The notes beneath the pieces are model-generated. The model ran no database searches, had not been told where the DNA came from, and was given only the letters and a program-made list of their open reading frames with translations. From JANNBN01 sp031430595 (GTDB lineage: Bacteria > Actinomycetota > Acidimicrobiia > Acidimicrobiales > JANYDT01): a DNA stretch of 64,000 nt. Numbering within the stretch: the stretch's first letter is position 1; each line of letters starts with the position of its first letter. Below, one piece after another: positions 1-9,378 of this stretch. The stretch is from contig JANPBU010000040.1 of the NCBI GenBank assembly GCA_031430595.1, positions 112,213 to 176,212 on the forward strand. Reading direction: 5' to 3'. Both the position numbers and the translations under genes were made by a program.

Positions 1-128
1 CACAGGCCGACCAGTGCGGGAACACAGCGAGTCCAAACGTTCGTGGTGGCTCGGTATCCCTCAATGAAATGAGGAACCCCACGTTTCACAAACCAAGTTT
101 CGATCTCACTACGTAACGGATCCGTCAT
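1..128 (-). CDS. N-terminal part of an unidentified protein (runs off the left edge)
   Basis: An ATG at 126-128 opens a minus-strand frame with no stop to the window edge, giving 42 residues that start MTDPLRSEIETWFVKRG and continue with a VPHFIEGYRAT segment. This kind of amphipathic opening (RRGVPHFI.. then a YxAxxxVxTR motif) is known to me from N-termini of actinobacterial membrane proteins, but the membrane part would lie outside the window. It is divergent from the MaoC pair, leaving 63 bp for promoters. Function cannot be assigned. Confidence 0.6.
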   Translation of the reverse strand, partial: MTDPLRSEIETWFVKRGVPHFIEGYRATTNVWTRCVPALVGL

Positions 129-191
129 TACCCGCAATCGTAGGCCCATCAGATTTGACGGCGACGCCATTGTGGGGCCAAGGTTCTACCT

Positions 192-686
192 ATGGCTGCA
201 GACTTCGAACTGACCGACGACATGCGATCGAGTATCGGGGTTGAGTCGGCCCCGTATCCGACCGAATTTACCTCTACCGGCATTCGAGCGTTTGCCCGCG
301 GTGTTGGGTACACCGACCCGGTGTACTTCGATGTCGGTGCGGCGCAAGCGGCAGGATACGCCAACCTTCCTGCACCGCCCACCTATATGGGCATACCTAT
401 TTTCATTCCGGGAAAAAGTGACGCAACATATGGTCAACCGATTCAAAGCGGTGGGCCTCGCCTCAACCATGGTCTTCCAAATGTGCTTGACGGCGGTACA
501 ACCATTTCGTATGCTCGCATACCGGTTGCTGGCGATACGCTGATGTTCACCACTCAGGTTAGCGACCTCGAAGTAAAAGAGTCACGGTCGTTGGGCCGGA
601 TGCTCGTTGTTTCAAGCAAACAGACCTATCGCGACACCAACGGATCAACGGTTGCCACTATTGTTGGCCAAAGCATTTGGTACTGA
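192..686 (+). CDS. MaoC-like dehydratase, FAS1-type N-terminal hot-dog subunit (HadA-like)
   Basis: This 164-residue protein looks like the FAS1_DH / MaoC N-terminal family, which forms the non-catalytic or substrate-binding half of two-subunit (R)-3-hydroxyacyl thioester dehydratases. Visible marks are the early hot-dog sequence with VGYTDPVYFD at about residues 37-46, the LPAPPTYMG motif near 60, and the hot-dog helix region NHGLPNVLDGG near 93-103. The next gene starts 2 bases after its stop and supplies the second hot-dog half, so the two probably form a heterodimer acting on acyl-CoA or acyl-ACP in the cytoplasm. Lipid or beta-oxidation metabolism is likely; the substrate is not evident. 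Confidence 0.82.
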   Translation: MAADFELTDDMRSSIGVESAPYPTEFTSTGIRAFARGVGYTDPVYFDVGAAQAAGYANLPAPPTYMGIPIFIPGKSDATYGQPIQSGGPRLNHGLPNVLDGGTTISYARIPVAGDTLMFTTQVSDLEVKESRSLGRMLVVSSKQTYRDTNGSTVATIVGQSIWY

Positions 687-687
687 C

Positions 688-1104
688 ATGTTGACGTTTG
701 CAGAGATTTCAGTTGGCGACGAACTTCCGGCCCTCACCAAAACACCGAACCGAATCAACCTGGTGCAATACGCAGCGGGGGCAGGTGACTTCAACCCGTT
801 GCATTACGACTCGGACTTTCCGCAAGCAAAGATCCTTGGTGACAACATCGTTCACGGGCGTATGAAGTACGCAGCGCTCGGCGAGTGTGTCTCAAACTGG
901 CTTGGGCACAGCGGCCATATTGTGACGATTGGATGTCAGTATCGGGGCATGGATATGCGCGGCCAAACGTTCCTCGTGAAGGGTAAAGTGACAGCGCTAC
1001 GAGAGGAAGGATCCGAACGTTTTGTCGACCTCGAACTATGGACCGAATCTGCCGATGGAAAAATCACCACACCTGGAACGGCCACCGTCTCGATCCGGCA
1101 GTAA
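688..1104 (+). CDS. MaoC-like (R)-hydratase, catalytic hot-dog subunit (HadB-like)
   Basis: The protein has 138 residues from the ATG at 688, one base after the preceding TGA (684-686). That start is preferred over an in-frame upstream TTG because hot-dog homology begins there. The hydratase motif DFNPLHYDSDFPQAK near residues 34-48 carries the catalytic Asp and His typical of R-specific enoyl hydratases, followed by VHGRMKYAALGE. It would hydrate or dehydrate 3-hydroxyacyl thioesters as a partner of the upstream FAS1-type subunit. The downstream fusion gene appears to overlap its 3' end, which suggests one transcript. Confidence 0.83.
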   Translation: MLTFAEISVGDELPALTKTPNRINLVQYAAGAGDFNPLHYDSDFPQAKILGDNIVHGRMKYAALGECVSNWLGHSGHIVTIGCQYRGMDMRGQTFLVKGKVTALREEGSERFVDLELWTESADGKITTPGTATVSIRQ

Positions 1105-2185
1105 ACGGGGCAAGCGGCCCGGCAAGGGGTTCCGACTTTGGGTCGGCGGGCCGGTTCCGAGACAGGCCGATGCCATCACCCTCGGCCGGGTGATCATCGT
1201 CAGAAAATCAGCCGCTACAAGTAGCGGGTTCGAGCAACTCTTACGCCACGAACTCACCCACATCGACCAATGGAAACGGCTTGGCTATCGGCGATTCGCG
1301 ACCCGATACGTGGGTGAATACATGTCGGCTCGCCGCAGAGGTCTCTCGCACCACGACGCCTATCTGGCAATCTCGTTTGAAGTCGAGGCTCGCCGTCATT
1401 CGCGCCAACGGTTCGTCGCTACAGTCATCGGCATGGATCAACCAGCCGTCACCCTCGAAACCGTCTCCGAGGCTCATCGCCGCCTTCAGGCGTTCGTTGA
1501 TGCACTTACCGATGTCGAGTTGCGTTCACCTAGCAGTCTTGACGGCTGGACCGTCGGGCATGTGATTGCGCACCTCGCCATGAATGCACGAGCATTCACC
1601 ACAGTCGCCAAAGCGGCGTTAACTGGTACGCCCGCATACATGTATGAGTCGGTCGAGGCTCGAAACTCAGAGATCGAACGTTACGCGCCCAGTTCACCCG
1701 CGGAGATTGCGATGCTGATCAACTCCGAACTCAGTGAAATGGAACAAGCGTGGGCAGTTCTTCTTCACGCTGACCATTCGCACGAGATGTTGGTTACGTT
1801 CGCTGCAACGGCGTCGGGGCTTCCCGAATTCGAGCTCAACACAGTGCTCATGCGTCGGCTTCGCGAGGTAGAGGTGCATTCAATTGATTGTGGCCTTCGA
1901 CAACGTACCGTCGACGGTTGGTCGTCGGTGTTTGTTGACAACGATGTTGTGACCCAATTTGCGACCGTTGAACGGCGAACCGAACAACCGGTTCACATCA
2001 TCGACGAACAGGGCGCTCACTTCGCAACGCCAGGGGCTGAACAACTTCCAGCCACCCATGTGACGAGACGACAGCTACTCGGTTGGCTACTTGACCGGTC
2101 GCATCCTGCAACACTCACAGCGCTTCCGCCACTTCCAACGCTTGCGCCGTGGGGTAACCAAAGCAACTGGTCACCAGCTCGATGA
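1055..2185 (+). CDS. DUF4157-like metallopeptidase domain fused to a mycothiol-dependent maleylpyruvate isomerase domain
   Basis: One uninterrupted frame joins two families. Residues about 25-125 look like small actinobacterial DUF4157-type proteins, with WVGGPVPRQADAITLG, the zincin motif LLRHELTHIDQW and a FEVEAR motif. Residues about 130-370 look like the MDMPI family (DinB-like fold), with LDGWTVGHVIAHLA and LREVEVHSIDCG supplying the expected His, Glu and His metal ligands. Such domains normally use mycothiol in thiol-dependent isomerisation or transfer. The start is uncertain: ATG 1055 and a TTG at 1022 both lie inside the MaoC gene, and the next in-frame option is a GTG near 1190. An ATG at 1433 could start a separate MDMPI protein. 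The stop overlaps the next gene by 4 bp. Confidence 0.7.
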   Translation: MEKSPHLERPPSRSGSKRGKRPGKGFRLWVGGPVPRQADAITLGRVIIVRKSAATSSGFEQLLRHELTHIDQWKRLGYRRFATRYVGEYMSARRRGLSHHDAYLAISFEVEARRHSRQRFVATVIGMDQPAVTLETVSEAHRRLQAFVDALTDVELRSPSSLDGWTVGHVIAHLAMNARAFTTVAKAALTGTPAYMYESVEARNSEIERYAPSSPAEIAMLINSELSEMEQAWAVLLHADHSHEMLVTFAATASGLPEFELNTVLMRRLREVEVHSIDCGLRQRTVDGWSSVFVDNDVVTQFATVERRTEQPVHIIDEQGAHFATPGAEQLPATHVTRRQLLGWLLDRSHPATLTALPPLPTLAPWGNQSNWSPAR

Positions 2186-3786
2186 CCGAGGGCGACTCGT
2201 TTGGTCATATCGTGCTTGACCATCAGCGGGCGTGGGCGACCCATGGCTTTACAGGTACGGCCAGCGATTTGGTCGCCCAACAATCATTGGTGCACGCATG
2301 GATTGCCCGATGGGGCGCACATCCCGATCAACCGATACTGCTTGGTGTGGGCGACGCAACCAATCAGAACACGGGATGGTTAACCGCCCGCGATCTCGAC
2401 AGGCAGAGTAAGCAAGTTGCCTTACGGCTCATCGCCTTCGGGCTGAAGGCGGCCGACCGCATCGCAATGAGTTGTCTTCCGTGTGTCGATTTGATTGTGT
2501 TACATATCGCCGCGATGCGAGCTGGTTTGACCGTGGTGCCTATCAACACGGCATTCACCGATAAGGAAGTCAAAAATATTCTCGCCGAGGCACATGCGAA
2601 ACTGTTCGTCTCTGATCGGGTCGATTCAGCGGAATTCGACGGTGTTCCCTCGACCGATCTACGACTTGAATTGCTGCCGCAAGAAACACCACAAGCCCAC
2701 CAACAAATCGAACACCGCAACACTCTTCTGCGCACAGACTATCCGGCTATGTTGCTTTTCACTAGCGGAACCACCGGCCGCCCGAAGGGTGCCGTACTCT
2801 CTCACGGAAACTTGCTCGCGAGCGCGCAGGCTCTCGTCACAGCATGGTCATGGACCCCTACTGATCGATTAGTACTGAGCCTGCCGCTCTTTCATATGCA
2901 TGGCCTTGGCGTTGGCGTACACGGAACCCTTCTCGCAGGTGCCTCGGCCGTTGTGTTGCCATCATTTTCCGTTGAAGGTGTTTTCGATGCCATCGCGCAG
3001 CACGACGCAACGTTGATGTTCGGTGTACCTACTATGTGGGTTCGCATCCTCGCCTCGACGAGGGTCGCCGAACTTGGCAAGCTTCGACTGTGCGTCTCTG
3101 GTTCAGCGCCGCTTGCCGCAACCGTGTGGAACGGTTTGGCCGAACGTGGGGGGCAGCACATCATCGAGAGATATGGGATGACCGAGACCGTCATGCTCAC
3201 GTCGAACCCGTACGAAGGAAACCGCTGCCCAGGAGCCGTCGGACTACCCCTTCCGGGTGTAGAGGTGCGCCTTACACAGTACTCAACGGAAGGCACCAAA
3301 GATGGGATTGGCGAAATCGAGGTTCGTGGTCCGAACGTATTTGGCGGATACCTTGCCAGCGGACAACCGAACGCCTCAAACGGGCTAGTCGACGGATGGT
3401 TCGCCACTGGTGATCTTGGTCGAGTTGATCATGACGGGTACCTTTCAATCGTTGGTCGTTCAAAAGACCTCGTCATCTCTGGCGGCTACAACGTGTACCC
3501 GAACGACGTCGAAGAGGTAATCCGTACACATATGGTTGTTTTCGATTGCGCAGTTGTTGGCGAACCCAGCGATGAATGGGGCGAAACGGTAGTCGCGTTC
3601 GTTATAGCGAAACCTGGGCGAACAATCGATGTAGACGAACTGTCAGCGTTTTGCCGTAGCAACCTTGCGAACTACCAAACCCCGAAACGCATTGTGGTGG
3701 TTGATGACTTCCCTCGCAATGCGCTTGGCAAAGTGATGAAGGCCGACCTGCGTCTCATTAACGCCAGTCGCGAAGAGCTTCGCTAA
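2182..3786 (+). CDS. Acyl-CoA synthetase of the malonyl-CoA synthetase (MatB) type
   Basis: This 534-residue ANL-superfamily adenylating enzyme activates a carboxylate with ATP and CoA. The P-loop LLFTSGTTGRPKGAVLSHGN is near residue 190, the A5 motif RYGMTET near 330, the A7 motif GWFATGDLGR near 406, the hinge and A8 region SGGYNVYPNDVEE near 432, and the C-terminal catalytic lysine in NALGKVMK near 515. The stretch around YGMTETVMLTSNPYEGNRCPGAVG closely resembles MatB enzymes, which make malonyl- or methylmalonyl-CoA. Specificity is therefore likely but not proven. Its ATGA start overlaps the upstream stop, and its 3' end overlaps the convergent NRPS-like gene by 29 bp. Confidence 0.82.
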   Translation: MTEGDSFGHIVLDHQRAWATHGFTGTASDLVAQQSLVHAWIARWGAHPDQPILLGVGDATNQNTGWLTARDLDRQSKQVALRLIAFGLKAADRIAMSCLPCVDLIVLHIAAMRAGLTVVPINTAFTDKEVKNILAEAHAKLFVSDRVDSAEFDGVPSTDLRLELLPQETPQAHQQIEHRNTLLRTDYPAMLLFTSGTTGRPKGAVLSHGNLLASAQALVTAWSWTPTDRLVLSLPLFHMHGLGVGVHGTLLAGASAVVLPSFSVEGVFDAIAQHDATLMFGVPTMWVRILASTRVAELGKLRLCVSGSAPLAATVWNGLAERGGQHIIERYGMTETVMLTSNPYEGNRCPGAVGLPLPGVEVRLTQYSTEGTKDGIGEIEVRGPNVFGGYLASGQPNASNGLVDGWFATGDLGRVDHDGYLSIVGRSKDLVISGGYNVYPNDVEEVIRTHMVVFDCAVVGEPSDEWGETVVAFVIAKPGRTIDVDELSAFCRSNLANYQTPKRIVVVDDFPRNALGKVMKADLRLINASREELR

Positions 3787-6457
3787 TTGATTCACCAAGT
3801 GCTGCTACGTTCGGCGGCCGTAGTATCGAGTGGTGGTCACCTGCAGCAAAGGTAATTCGCGAACGACCACCCAGCTCAGACATCCAGGTGTAGTTGCGTC
3901 GCATGACCGGGTTCGCTTCGCTGGCTCGAAACACCACCGAATCAATGGCCACAACGGGTCGAACTGGGTCGGCCGTTCGACAGGCCCGGTCGATGACGTC
4001 AAACAAATCGGCGTACCCAAGCTCGGCCGAACGCAGGGCAACATCGTGGTCGCGTGCACCGTCAGTATGGCGACGACGCCACGCCTTCCAACTCGATGAT
4101 ATCCAAGTTCCGGTGGGCTGTCCCATTCGGTTCGTCCACGAAGCATGGACCTGTTTGATTCGATCAAAACCGTGTGGGATTGCTGACCCAATAAATGCAT
4201 CGATCAACATAAGTGGCCCAACCTTCGCTCCCTCACCCACCATATGGGCAGCGATATGTGATGCGATGTACCCGCCGTCCGAGTAACCACCCAACAGATA
4301 CGGACCATCAGGTTGCGACCGACGGATCGCCTCAACGTAGCGCTCGACCATTGCTTGCATCGTTTCGTCGGGTTCATGGGCGGGGTCTACGCCCATGGCC
4401 TGAATACCTACGACCGCCCATTCACGCGAAAGTTGTTTGGCAAGATCGCGAAACGCCAACACGTTTCCACCGGCACCGTGAACTATCCAAAGAATGGGTT
4501 GAGCCTCTGAGGCAAGCCCAAACGGAACAACGACAGTGGCGTCGAGCCGAGTCTGGGTAGCGATGCTTTCAGCAAGTTTTCGCGGCGTCGAACTGTCAAC
4601 CAGTAGCCGAAGAGGAAACCGTTGGCCTGTTCGAGATCGTATGCGCGCAAATAGCTCTATCGCCAGTAGCGAATGTCCACCATGATCAAAGAAATCGTCA
4701 TCGACTTCGAGCGGGTGCCCGAGCACGAGACTCATATCTGTTGCGACATCGAAAGCACCCATTGAATTCGTCAAGGAACCAGATCTGCTCATCGCTGGTA
4801 CCGGTGGTGGTGGGGTTTCGACAACCAGCATTCGAAGTGCCGCCCTGTCAATTTTTCCCGATGACGTCATCGGAAGCGAATCGACCACAACCACCGACGT
4901 AGGTACCATCGGGCCGCTCAGACGCTCTGCCACCCATGCCTTCACGGCCGAACCATCAACCAGCCCCTCGGCAGAGCCAACGACAAAAGCAACGAGTCGC
5001 GAGTCGACTGCTGCACCGAGTTCGGTAACAAGTTCGGTCACAATGACAGCAGCGCGTTGCACGTTGCGATGAGCTTCTAGTGTCGATTCGACTTCACCAA
5101 GTTCGATACGAACGCCACGCAATTTGACTTGATCATCGCTGCGCCCGTGAAAGGTAAACACGCCATTTGGGGCTCGTCGAACTAGGTCTCCGGTTCGGTA
5201 AGCACTTCTACTTACTCGATCGATATCAATAGCTAGAAAGTGTTGTGCAGTGATGTCTGGCCGACCGTAGTAGCCAGGAGACACGTCGTTTCCGAGCAGA
5301 ATCAGTTCGCCTTCAATCCCGTCACCAACTCGGTTCATATCGCCGTCTACGACGAGTGCAGTCGTATCTGCCAAAGGTGACCCGATGGGTATCGGGGGTG
5401 CCTCGTCGCGATGCACGTCATAACTAAATGCCCATACGGTTGTTTCGGTGGGTCCGTAAAGATTTGTGAGTCGACCAAGACCCGTTGCCAACAACGAATC
5501 GGCCAGCGGTGGGCGTAGCACTTCACCACCAATGAATAGCTGACGTAGCGACCCGAGTGCAGCTCGGTCAGACGGGTCAGCCAGTAACAGGTGCGCTCGC
5601 GTTGGGGTGCATTGAAGATGTGTCACCGAATGATGACGAATAAGGCTTCCGACATCGGCACCCAACACGTCATCGGGGGCAATAACAATCGTTGCACCGT
5701 GAAGCAGCGTCCACATCACTTCGACAACCGACGGGTCAAACGACAACGGGGTCATCCATAACCAGCGTCCGTTGTGCGGGGGTCGAACCGCCTCATCAAA
5801 ACTATCGACAAACGTGCGGAGGTTCGCGTGAGTGATCGCAACACCCTTTGGTCGCCCGGTAGAACCAGACGTATGAATGATGTACGCCAAATCTTGGGGT
5901 TCTATTCGAGGTTCGGTCACTGCTTTCGGTCGTGGTGTTGTCGTGATCTTGGGGCCGTTCGAATCGACACAGCGTTTGGCCTCTCCCGCAGTTGAGACGG
6001 TTACGACCACGCACTCCGGGGTATTCGGCTGTTCGCTCAGCCACTCGTCGAGGCGATCGTCGTCAACAATGATAATTGCGGGCGTCGTATCTTCGATCAA
6101 CAACGACCGTCGAACATTCGGAAGGTTGATGTCGAGCGGCACATACGCAGCGCCTACCCGAAGAACCGCGTGAAGTGCGGCAAGGTTCGCTGCTGAGCGC
6201 CGTATGTGCAGGCCAACCCGCCCCCCTTGGACGACACCAAGTTGCTGCAAGACCGAGGCCAACGCATCGATCTTGTCGACCAGTTCGCTATAGGTCCAGG
6301 TGGTCTCTCCGTCGATGACGGCAACTACTTCGGGGGAAAGTTTCGCTGCGCTTCGCAGGCCCTGAGCAACGTCAACGAAGAGAGCGCCCCGAGGCAGCTG
6401 GGCACCGGGGCCATCGGGGGCATCGGGGTTCGGGAGATGAGTAGGTCGCGAGGTCAT
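3758..6457 (-). CDS. Stand-alone NRPS-like synthetase, adenylation-carrier-thioesterase (A-T-TE)
   Basis: From the ATG at 6457 the protein has 899 residues. An amino-acid adenylation domain (about 25-540) shows AYIIHTSGSTGRPKG, NLYGPTETT, YRTGDLVR and SSGKIDR. A carrier domain shows DHGGHSLLAIEL near 590, with the phosphopantetheine serine. A thioesterase shows GGYSDGGYIA near 725 (catalytic Ser) and a late GDHHSI (catalytic His). There is no condensation domain and no MbtH protein nearby. By hand alignment to GrsA the ten specificity residues read roughly D-P-V-Q-F-G-L-V-W-K, closest among codes I remember to the glycine type D-I-L-Q-L-G-L-I-W-K. The enzyme could load and release a small amino acid or dimerise it; the product is unknown. 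It probably shares a transcript with the aldehyde dehydrogenase. Confidence 0.85.
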   Translation of the reverse strand: MTSRPTHLPNPDAPDGPGAQLPRGALFVDVAQGLRSAAKLSPEVVAVIDGETTWTYSELVDKIDALASVLQQLGVVQGGRVGLHIRRSAANLAALHAVLRVGAAYVPLDINLPNVRRSLLIEDTTPAIIIVDDDRLDEWLSEQPNTPECVVVTVSTAGEAKRCVDSNGPKITTTPRPKAVTEPRIEPQDLAYIIHTSGSTGRPKGVAITHANLRTFVDSFDEAVRPPHNGRWLWMTPLSFDPSVVEVMWTLLHGATIVIAPDDVLGADVGSLIRHHSVTHLQCTPTRAHLLLADPSDRAALGSLRQLFIGGEVLRPPLADSLLATGLGRLTNLYGPTETTVWAFSYDVHRDEAPPIPIGSPLADTTALVVDGDMNRVGDGIEGELILLGNDVSPGYYGRPDITAQHFLAIDIDRVSRSAYRTGDLVRRAPNGVFTFHGRSDDQVKLRGVRIELGEVESTLEAHRNVQRAAVIVTELVTELGAAVDSRLVAFVVGSAEGLVDGSAVKAWVAERLSGPMVPTSVVVVDSLPMTSSGKIDRAALRMLVVETPPPPVPAMSRSGSLTNSMGAFDVATDMSLVLGHPLEVDDDFFDHGGHSLLAIELFARIRSRTGQRFPLRLLVDSSTPRKLAESIATQTRLDATVVVPFGLASEAQPILWIVHGAGGNVLAFRDLAKQLSREWAVVGIQAMGVDPAHEPDETMQAMVERYVEAIRRSQPDGPYLLGGYSDGGYIASHIAAHMVGEGAKVGPLMLIDAFIGSAIPHGFDRIKQVHASWTNRMGQPTGTWISSSWKAWRRRHTDGARDHDVALRSAELGYADLFDVIDRACRTADPVRPVVAIDSVVFRASEANPVMRRNYTWMSELGGRSRITFAAGDHHSILRPPNVAALGESISEALRDWR

Positions 6458-6522
6458 CAAGAAGGTACGGGTGCGCTGGCAACGTTTGCCGCCAGCCAAC
6501 CCCAGATAAATTGCCGCTGTAG

Positions 6523-7950
6523 TTACAGTTGCATTGATTTGGTTTCTAAGAATTCTAGAAGGCCGTGGGCACCGCGTTCGCGCCCGTTTCCCGATTGCTT
6601 GTAGCCACCGAATGGGGCCAACACATTGAATCCTCCGCCGTTTACTTCAACCTGACCCGTTCGCATACGTCGGGCGAATTGTTTTGCCCGTTCGGGGTCG
6701 CTCGACCACACACCGCCAGCAAGACCGTAGGGGGTTCCATTAGCGATGGCGAGGGCATCTGCTTCGTCGGCGTAGGGCATGACGACGAGTACCGGGCCGA
6801 AGATTTCTTCTTGGGCGACGGTCATGGTGGGCGTGACGTTCGCCAAGACGGTTGGTTTGACGTAATACCCGTGGGGCTGATCATCAGGGGCATCTGCACC
6901 GCCGCCAACGAGGGTCGCCCCTTCATCGAGGCCGGTCGTGATGTAGGAACGCACCCGGTCGCGTTGCGCTGCCGAGATGACTGGCCCGAGCTTGGCGGCT
7001 CCGCCCTTCGGGTCGCCAATGGTCCAGCCGGGAAGCTGCTCGGCAATAATGGCCACAACGGCGTCGTGTTGAGCAGCTGGCACCAACAGGCGGGTAAGGG
7101 CCGAACAGGTTTGGCCCGAATTGAGGAAGCAAGCACCGAGACCCTTACCCACGACCTTCGGAAGTTCTTCAGCCGAAATGTCGTCAAGGATGACGTTGGC
7201 ACTTTTGCCGCCGAGTTCGAGGGTGACGCGTTTGATTGATTCTGCGCCGAGTTGCATGACCCGACGCCCGGCCCTGGTCGAACCGGTAAACGACACCATG
7301 TCAACGTCAGGGTGTTTTGCGATGGCTTCACCAACCACAGGGCCAACACCGGAAACCAGGTTAAACACGCCAGCCGGAAGCCCAACTTCGTGAATCACCT
7401 CGGCAAGAATGAAAGCATTTAGAGGTGCTACCTCGGAAGGCTTCAACACAACGGTGTTACCGGTAGCTAAGGCGGGGGCAACTTTCAGCACGATTTGGTA
7501 CAGAGGATAGTTCCACGGCGTAATAGCGCCAACGACACCAACTGGTTCACGCACGACCAACGAATTTCCGACCTGTTCTTCGAACTTCACTTCGCTCAGA
7601 AGTTGCGCTGTTACTTTCCACTCATTAGCGGGAAGGCCTGCTTGAATCATGGCCGCCATGCCCTGGGGCATTCCAACCTCGCCAGCGATAAGTTCAGCGA
7701 TTTCAGGGATCCGGGCGCTCAAAGCTTCGGCGATTCGTTCGCAGTATTTTGCTCGCTCGTCAACCGACGTCTGTGACCAGGCTGGAAACGCTGCCTTGGC
7801 CGCAGCAACAGCAGCGTCAACGTCGCCGGATGTTCCTTCTGGGATGGTTCCCATGACCTGTTCGGTATGGGCATCAATGACATCAATGGATGTCGAAGAC
7901 GTTGAAGAGCGCCAGGCGCCATCGATATAGAGGTTCGGAAAGGTACGCAT
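6523..7950 (-). CDS. NAD(P)-dependent aldehyde dehydrogenase
   Basis: The protein has 475 residues from the ATG at 7950, where the family N-terminus RTFPNLYIDGAW begins; a frame extension to 8022 would add a non-homologous tail. Family signatures are the TPWNYP segment near 145, SFTGSTRAGRRV near 220, the glutamate motif LELGGKSAN near 245, and the nucleophile in FLNSGQTCSALTR near 280. EIFGPVLVV and PFGGYKQSGNGRE near the end complete the match. It oxidises an aldehyde to an acid, or to an acyl donor. It lies 65 bp upstream of the A-T-TE gene on the same strand and only 37 bp from the divergent aminopeptidase start. Confidence 0.9.
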   Translation of the reverse strand: MRTFPNLYIDGAWRSSTSSTSIDVIDAHTEQVMGTIPEGTSGDVDAAVAAAKAAFPAWSQTSVDERAKYCERIAEALSARIPEIAELIAGEVGMPQGMAAMIQAGLPANEWKVTAQLLSEVKFEEQVGNSLVVREPVGVVGAITPWNYPLYQIVLKVAPALATGNTVVLKPSEVAPLNAFILAEVIHEVGLPAGVFNLVSGVGPVVGEAIAKHPDVDMVSFTGSTRAGRRVMQLGAESIKRVTLELGGKSANVILDDISAEELPKVVGKGLGACFLNSGQTCSALTRLLVPAAQHDAVVAIIAEQLPGWTIGDPKGGAAKLGPVISAAQRDRVRSYITTGLDEGATLVGGGADAPDDQPHGYYVKPTVLANVTPTMTVAQEEIFGPVLVVMPYADEADALAIANGTPYGLAGGVWSSDPERAKQFARRMRTGQVEVNGGGFNVLAPFGGYKQSGNGRERGAHGLLEFLETKSMQL

Positions 7951-7987
7951 CACTTGACCGTAGTGGCGAAACGACGAGAATGGCCAA

Positions 7988-9337
7988 GTGAACGAAACAA
8001 ATAGTGAGTTAGGCCCCGACACAACGACCGGTCAGACACAGGGCACAGACCAGAGTGCAACCCGCGAGATCTGCCTCGACCTCATGAAGTATCTCGATGC
8101 TTCGCCGTCCCCGTTCCACGCGGTGAGCGAGGCGGTTCAGCGCTTGGAGGCTGCCGGGTTTACATCGCTGAGCGAAGACGAACCTTGGTCACCGGAGGTG
8201 GTCAATGGTGCATGTTACGTTGCGCGTGACGGTGCCATCATTGCGTGGGTTGGTGCCAATTTCGCATCGGAAACAGGCTGGCGAATAATAGGTGCACATA
8301 CCGATTCTCCGAATCTGCGGGTCAAACCGCTCCCTGATGTTTCGGCCAATGGCTATCGCCAATTAGGAATCGAGGTGTACGGCGGGGCGTTAAACAATTC
8401 GTGGCTTGATCGCGATCTTGGCCTCTCTGGTCGAGTGTTACTCACCGACGGAAGTTCACATCTTGTTCGCATTGATCGGCCAATCGCACGGGTTGCTCAG
8501 CTGGCAATTCATCTTGACCGAGAGGTAAACGAAAAGGGCCTCGTGCTCGACAAACAACTACACCTGCTTCCAATTTCAGGGTTGGGCACAACATCTGAAG
8601 GCGCATTATGTGAGTTCATTGTTTCTGAGTGCGGCTTGGCCACTCAGCTCGGGACCGATGGTGCCATTGCAGCGCTCGACCTGATGTTGCATGACCTCAC
8701 CCCCGCTGCGCTTCTCGGAATCGACAATGAATTTTTAGCAAGCGCGCGTATCGATAACCAGTTCTCGTGCTGGGCGGCGGTCACCGCGTTAATCGCAGCC
8801 GACACCGACAATGCCTGTGTGACTGCTCTCTTCGATCACGAAGAGGTTGGGTCGTCGTCGACCACGGGCGCAGCGGGCCCCCTCTTGGAACGGGTTCTGG
8901 GTCGCCTTGGCGCACTTCAAGAGTTGAGTATTGATGATCAGGCCGTGATGTATGCACGATCAACATGTCTTTCGTCAGATATGGCCCATGCAGTGCACCC
9001 TAACTACGCAGATCGACATGAACCAGGTCACCGCCCGCTTCCGAATGGCGGGCCGGTACTCAAAGTCAACGCCAACCAACGATATGCCACCAGCGCCCGC
9101 ACGGCGGCTCTGTTTCAGGCCGCCTGCGACCGGGTTGAGGTACCGCTGCAACGATTTGTTTCGCGCAACTCAGTTGCATGCGGGTCGACAATCGGGCCGA
9201 TCACTGCGACACGTCTCGGCATCGACACCGTCGATATTGGCGCTGCCATGCTGTCGATGCATTCGGCTCGCGAGCTGTGCGGTGCGCAAGACCCAGCACT
9301 GATGTTGCGTGCATTAACGAGTGCGCTCGAAATGTAA
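7988..9337 (+). CDS. M18 family aminopeptidase
   Basis: This 449-residue cytosolic zinc aminopeptidase is usually annotated PepC/ApeB-like in actinobacteria. The family opening YLDASPSPFHAV is near residue 34. Metal-site motifs follow: GAHTDSPNLRVKP near 101, LFDHEEVGSSSTTGA near 278, SSDMAHAVHPNY near 325 and GSTIGPITATRLGIDTVDIG near 400. It removes N-terminal residues, typically acidic or neutral, from peptides. The start used is a GTG at 7988; an ATG at 8084 would cut into the conserved opening helix. The divergent arrangement with the aldehyde dehydrogenase leaves almost no intergenic space. Confidence 0.9.
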   Translation: MNETNSELGPDTTTGQTQGTDQSATREICLDLMKYLDASPSPFHAVSEAVQRLEAAGFTSLSEDEPWSPEVVNGACYVARDGAIIAWVGANFASETGWRIIGAHTDSPNLRVKPLPDVSANGYRQLGIEVYGGALNNSWLDRDLGLSGRVLLTDGSSHLVRIDRPIARVAQLAIHLDREVNEKGLVLDKQLHLLPISGLGTTSEGALCEFIVSECGLATQLGTDGAIAALDLMLHDLTPAALLGIDNEFLASARIDNQFSCWAAVTALIAADTDNACVTALFDHEEVGSSSTTGAAGPLLERVLGRLGALQELSIDDQAVMYARSTCLSSDMAHAVHPNYADRHEPGHRPLPNGGPVLKVNANQRYATSARTAALFQAACDRVEVPLQRFVSRNSVACGSTIGPITATRLGIDTVDIGAAMLSMHSARELCGAQDPALMLRALTSALEM

Positions 9338-9378
9338 GCGGACGTTACACCGGCTAACTCGCAGGGAAACAGGCTGAG

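Noticed and set aside
607..687. Upstream extension of the second MaoC gene
   Set aside because: It overlaps the first MaoC gene in another frame and adds 27 residues without hot-dog homology; ATG 688 is at the domain start.
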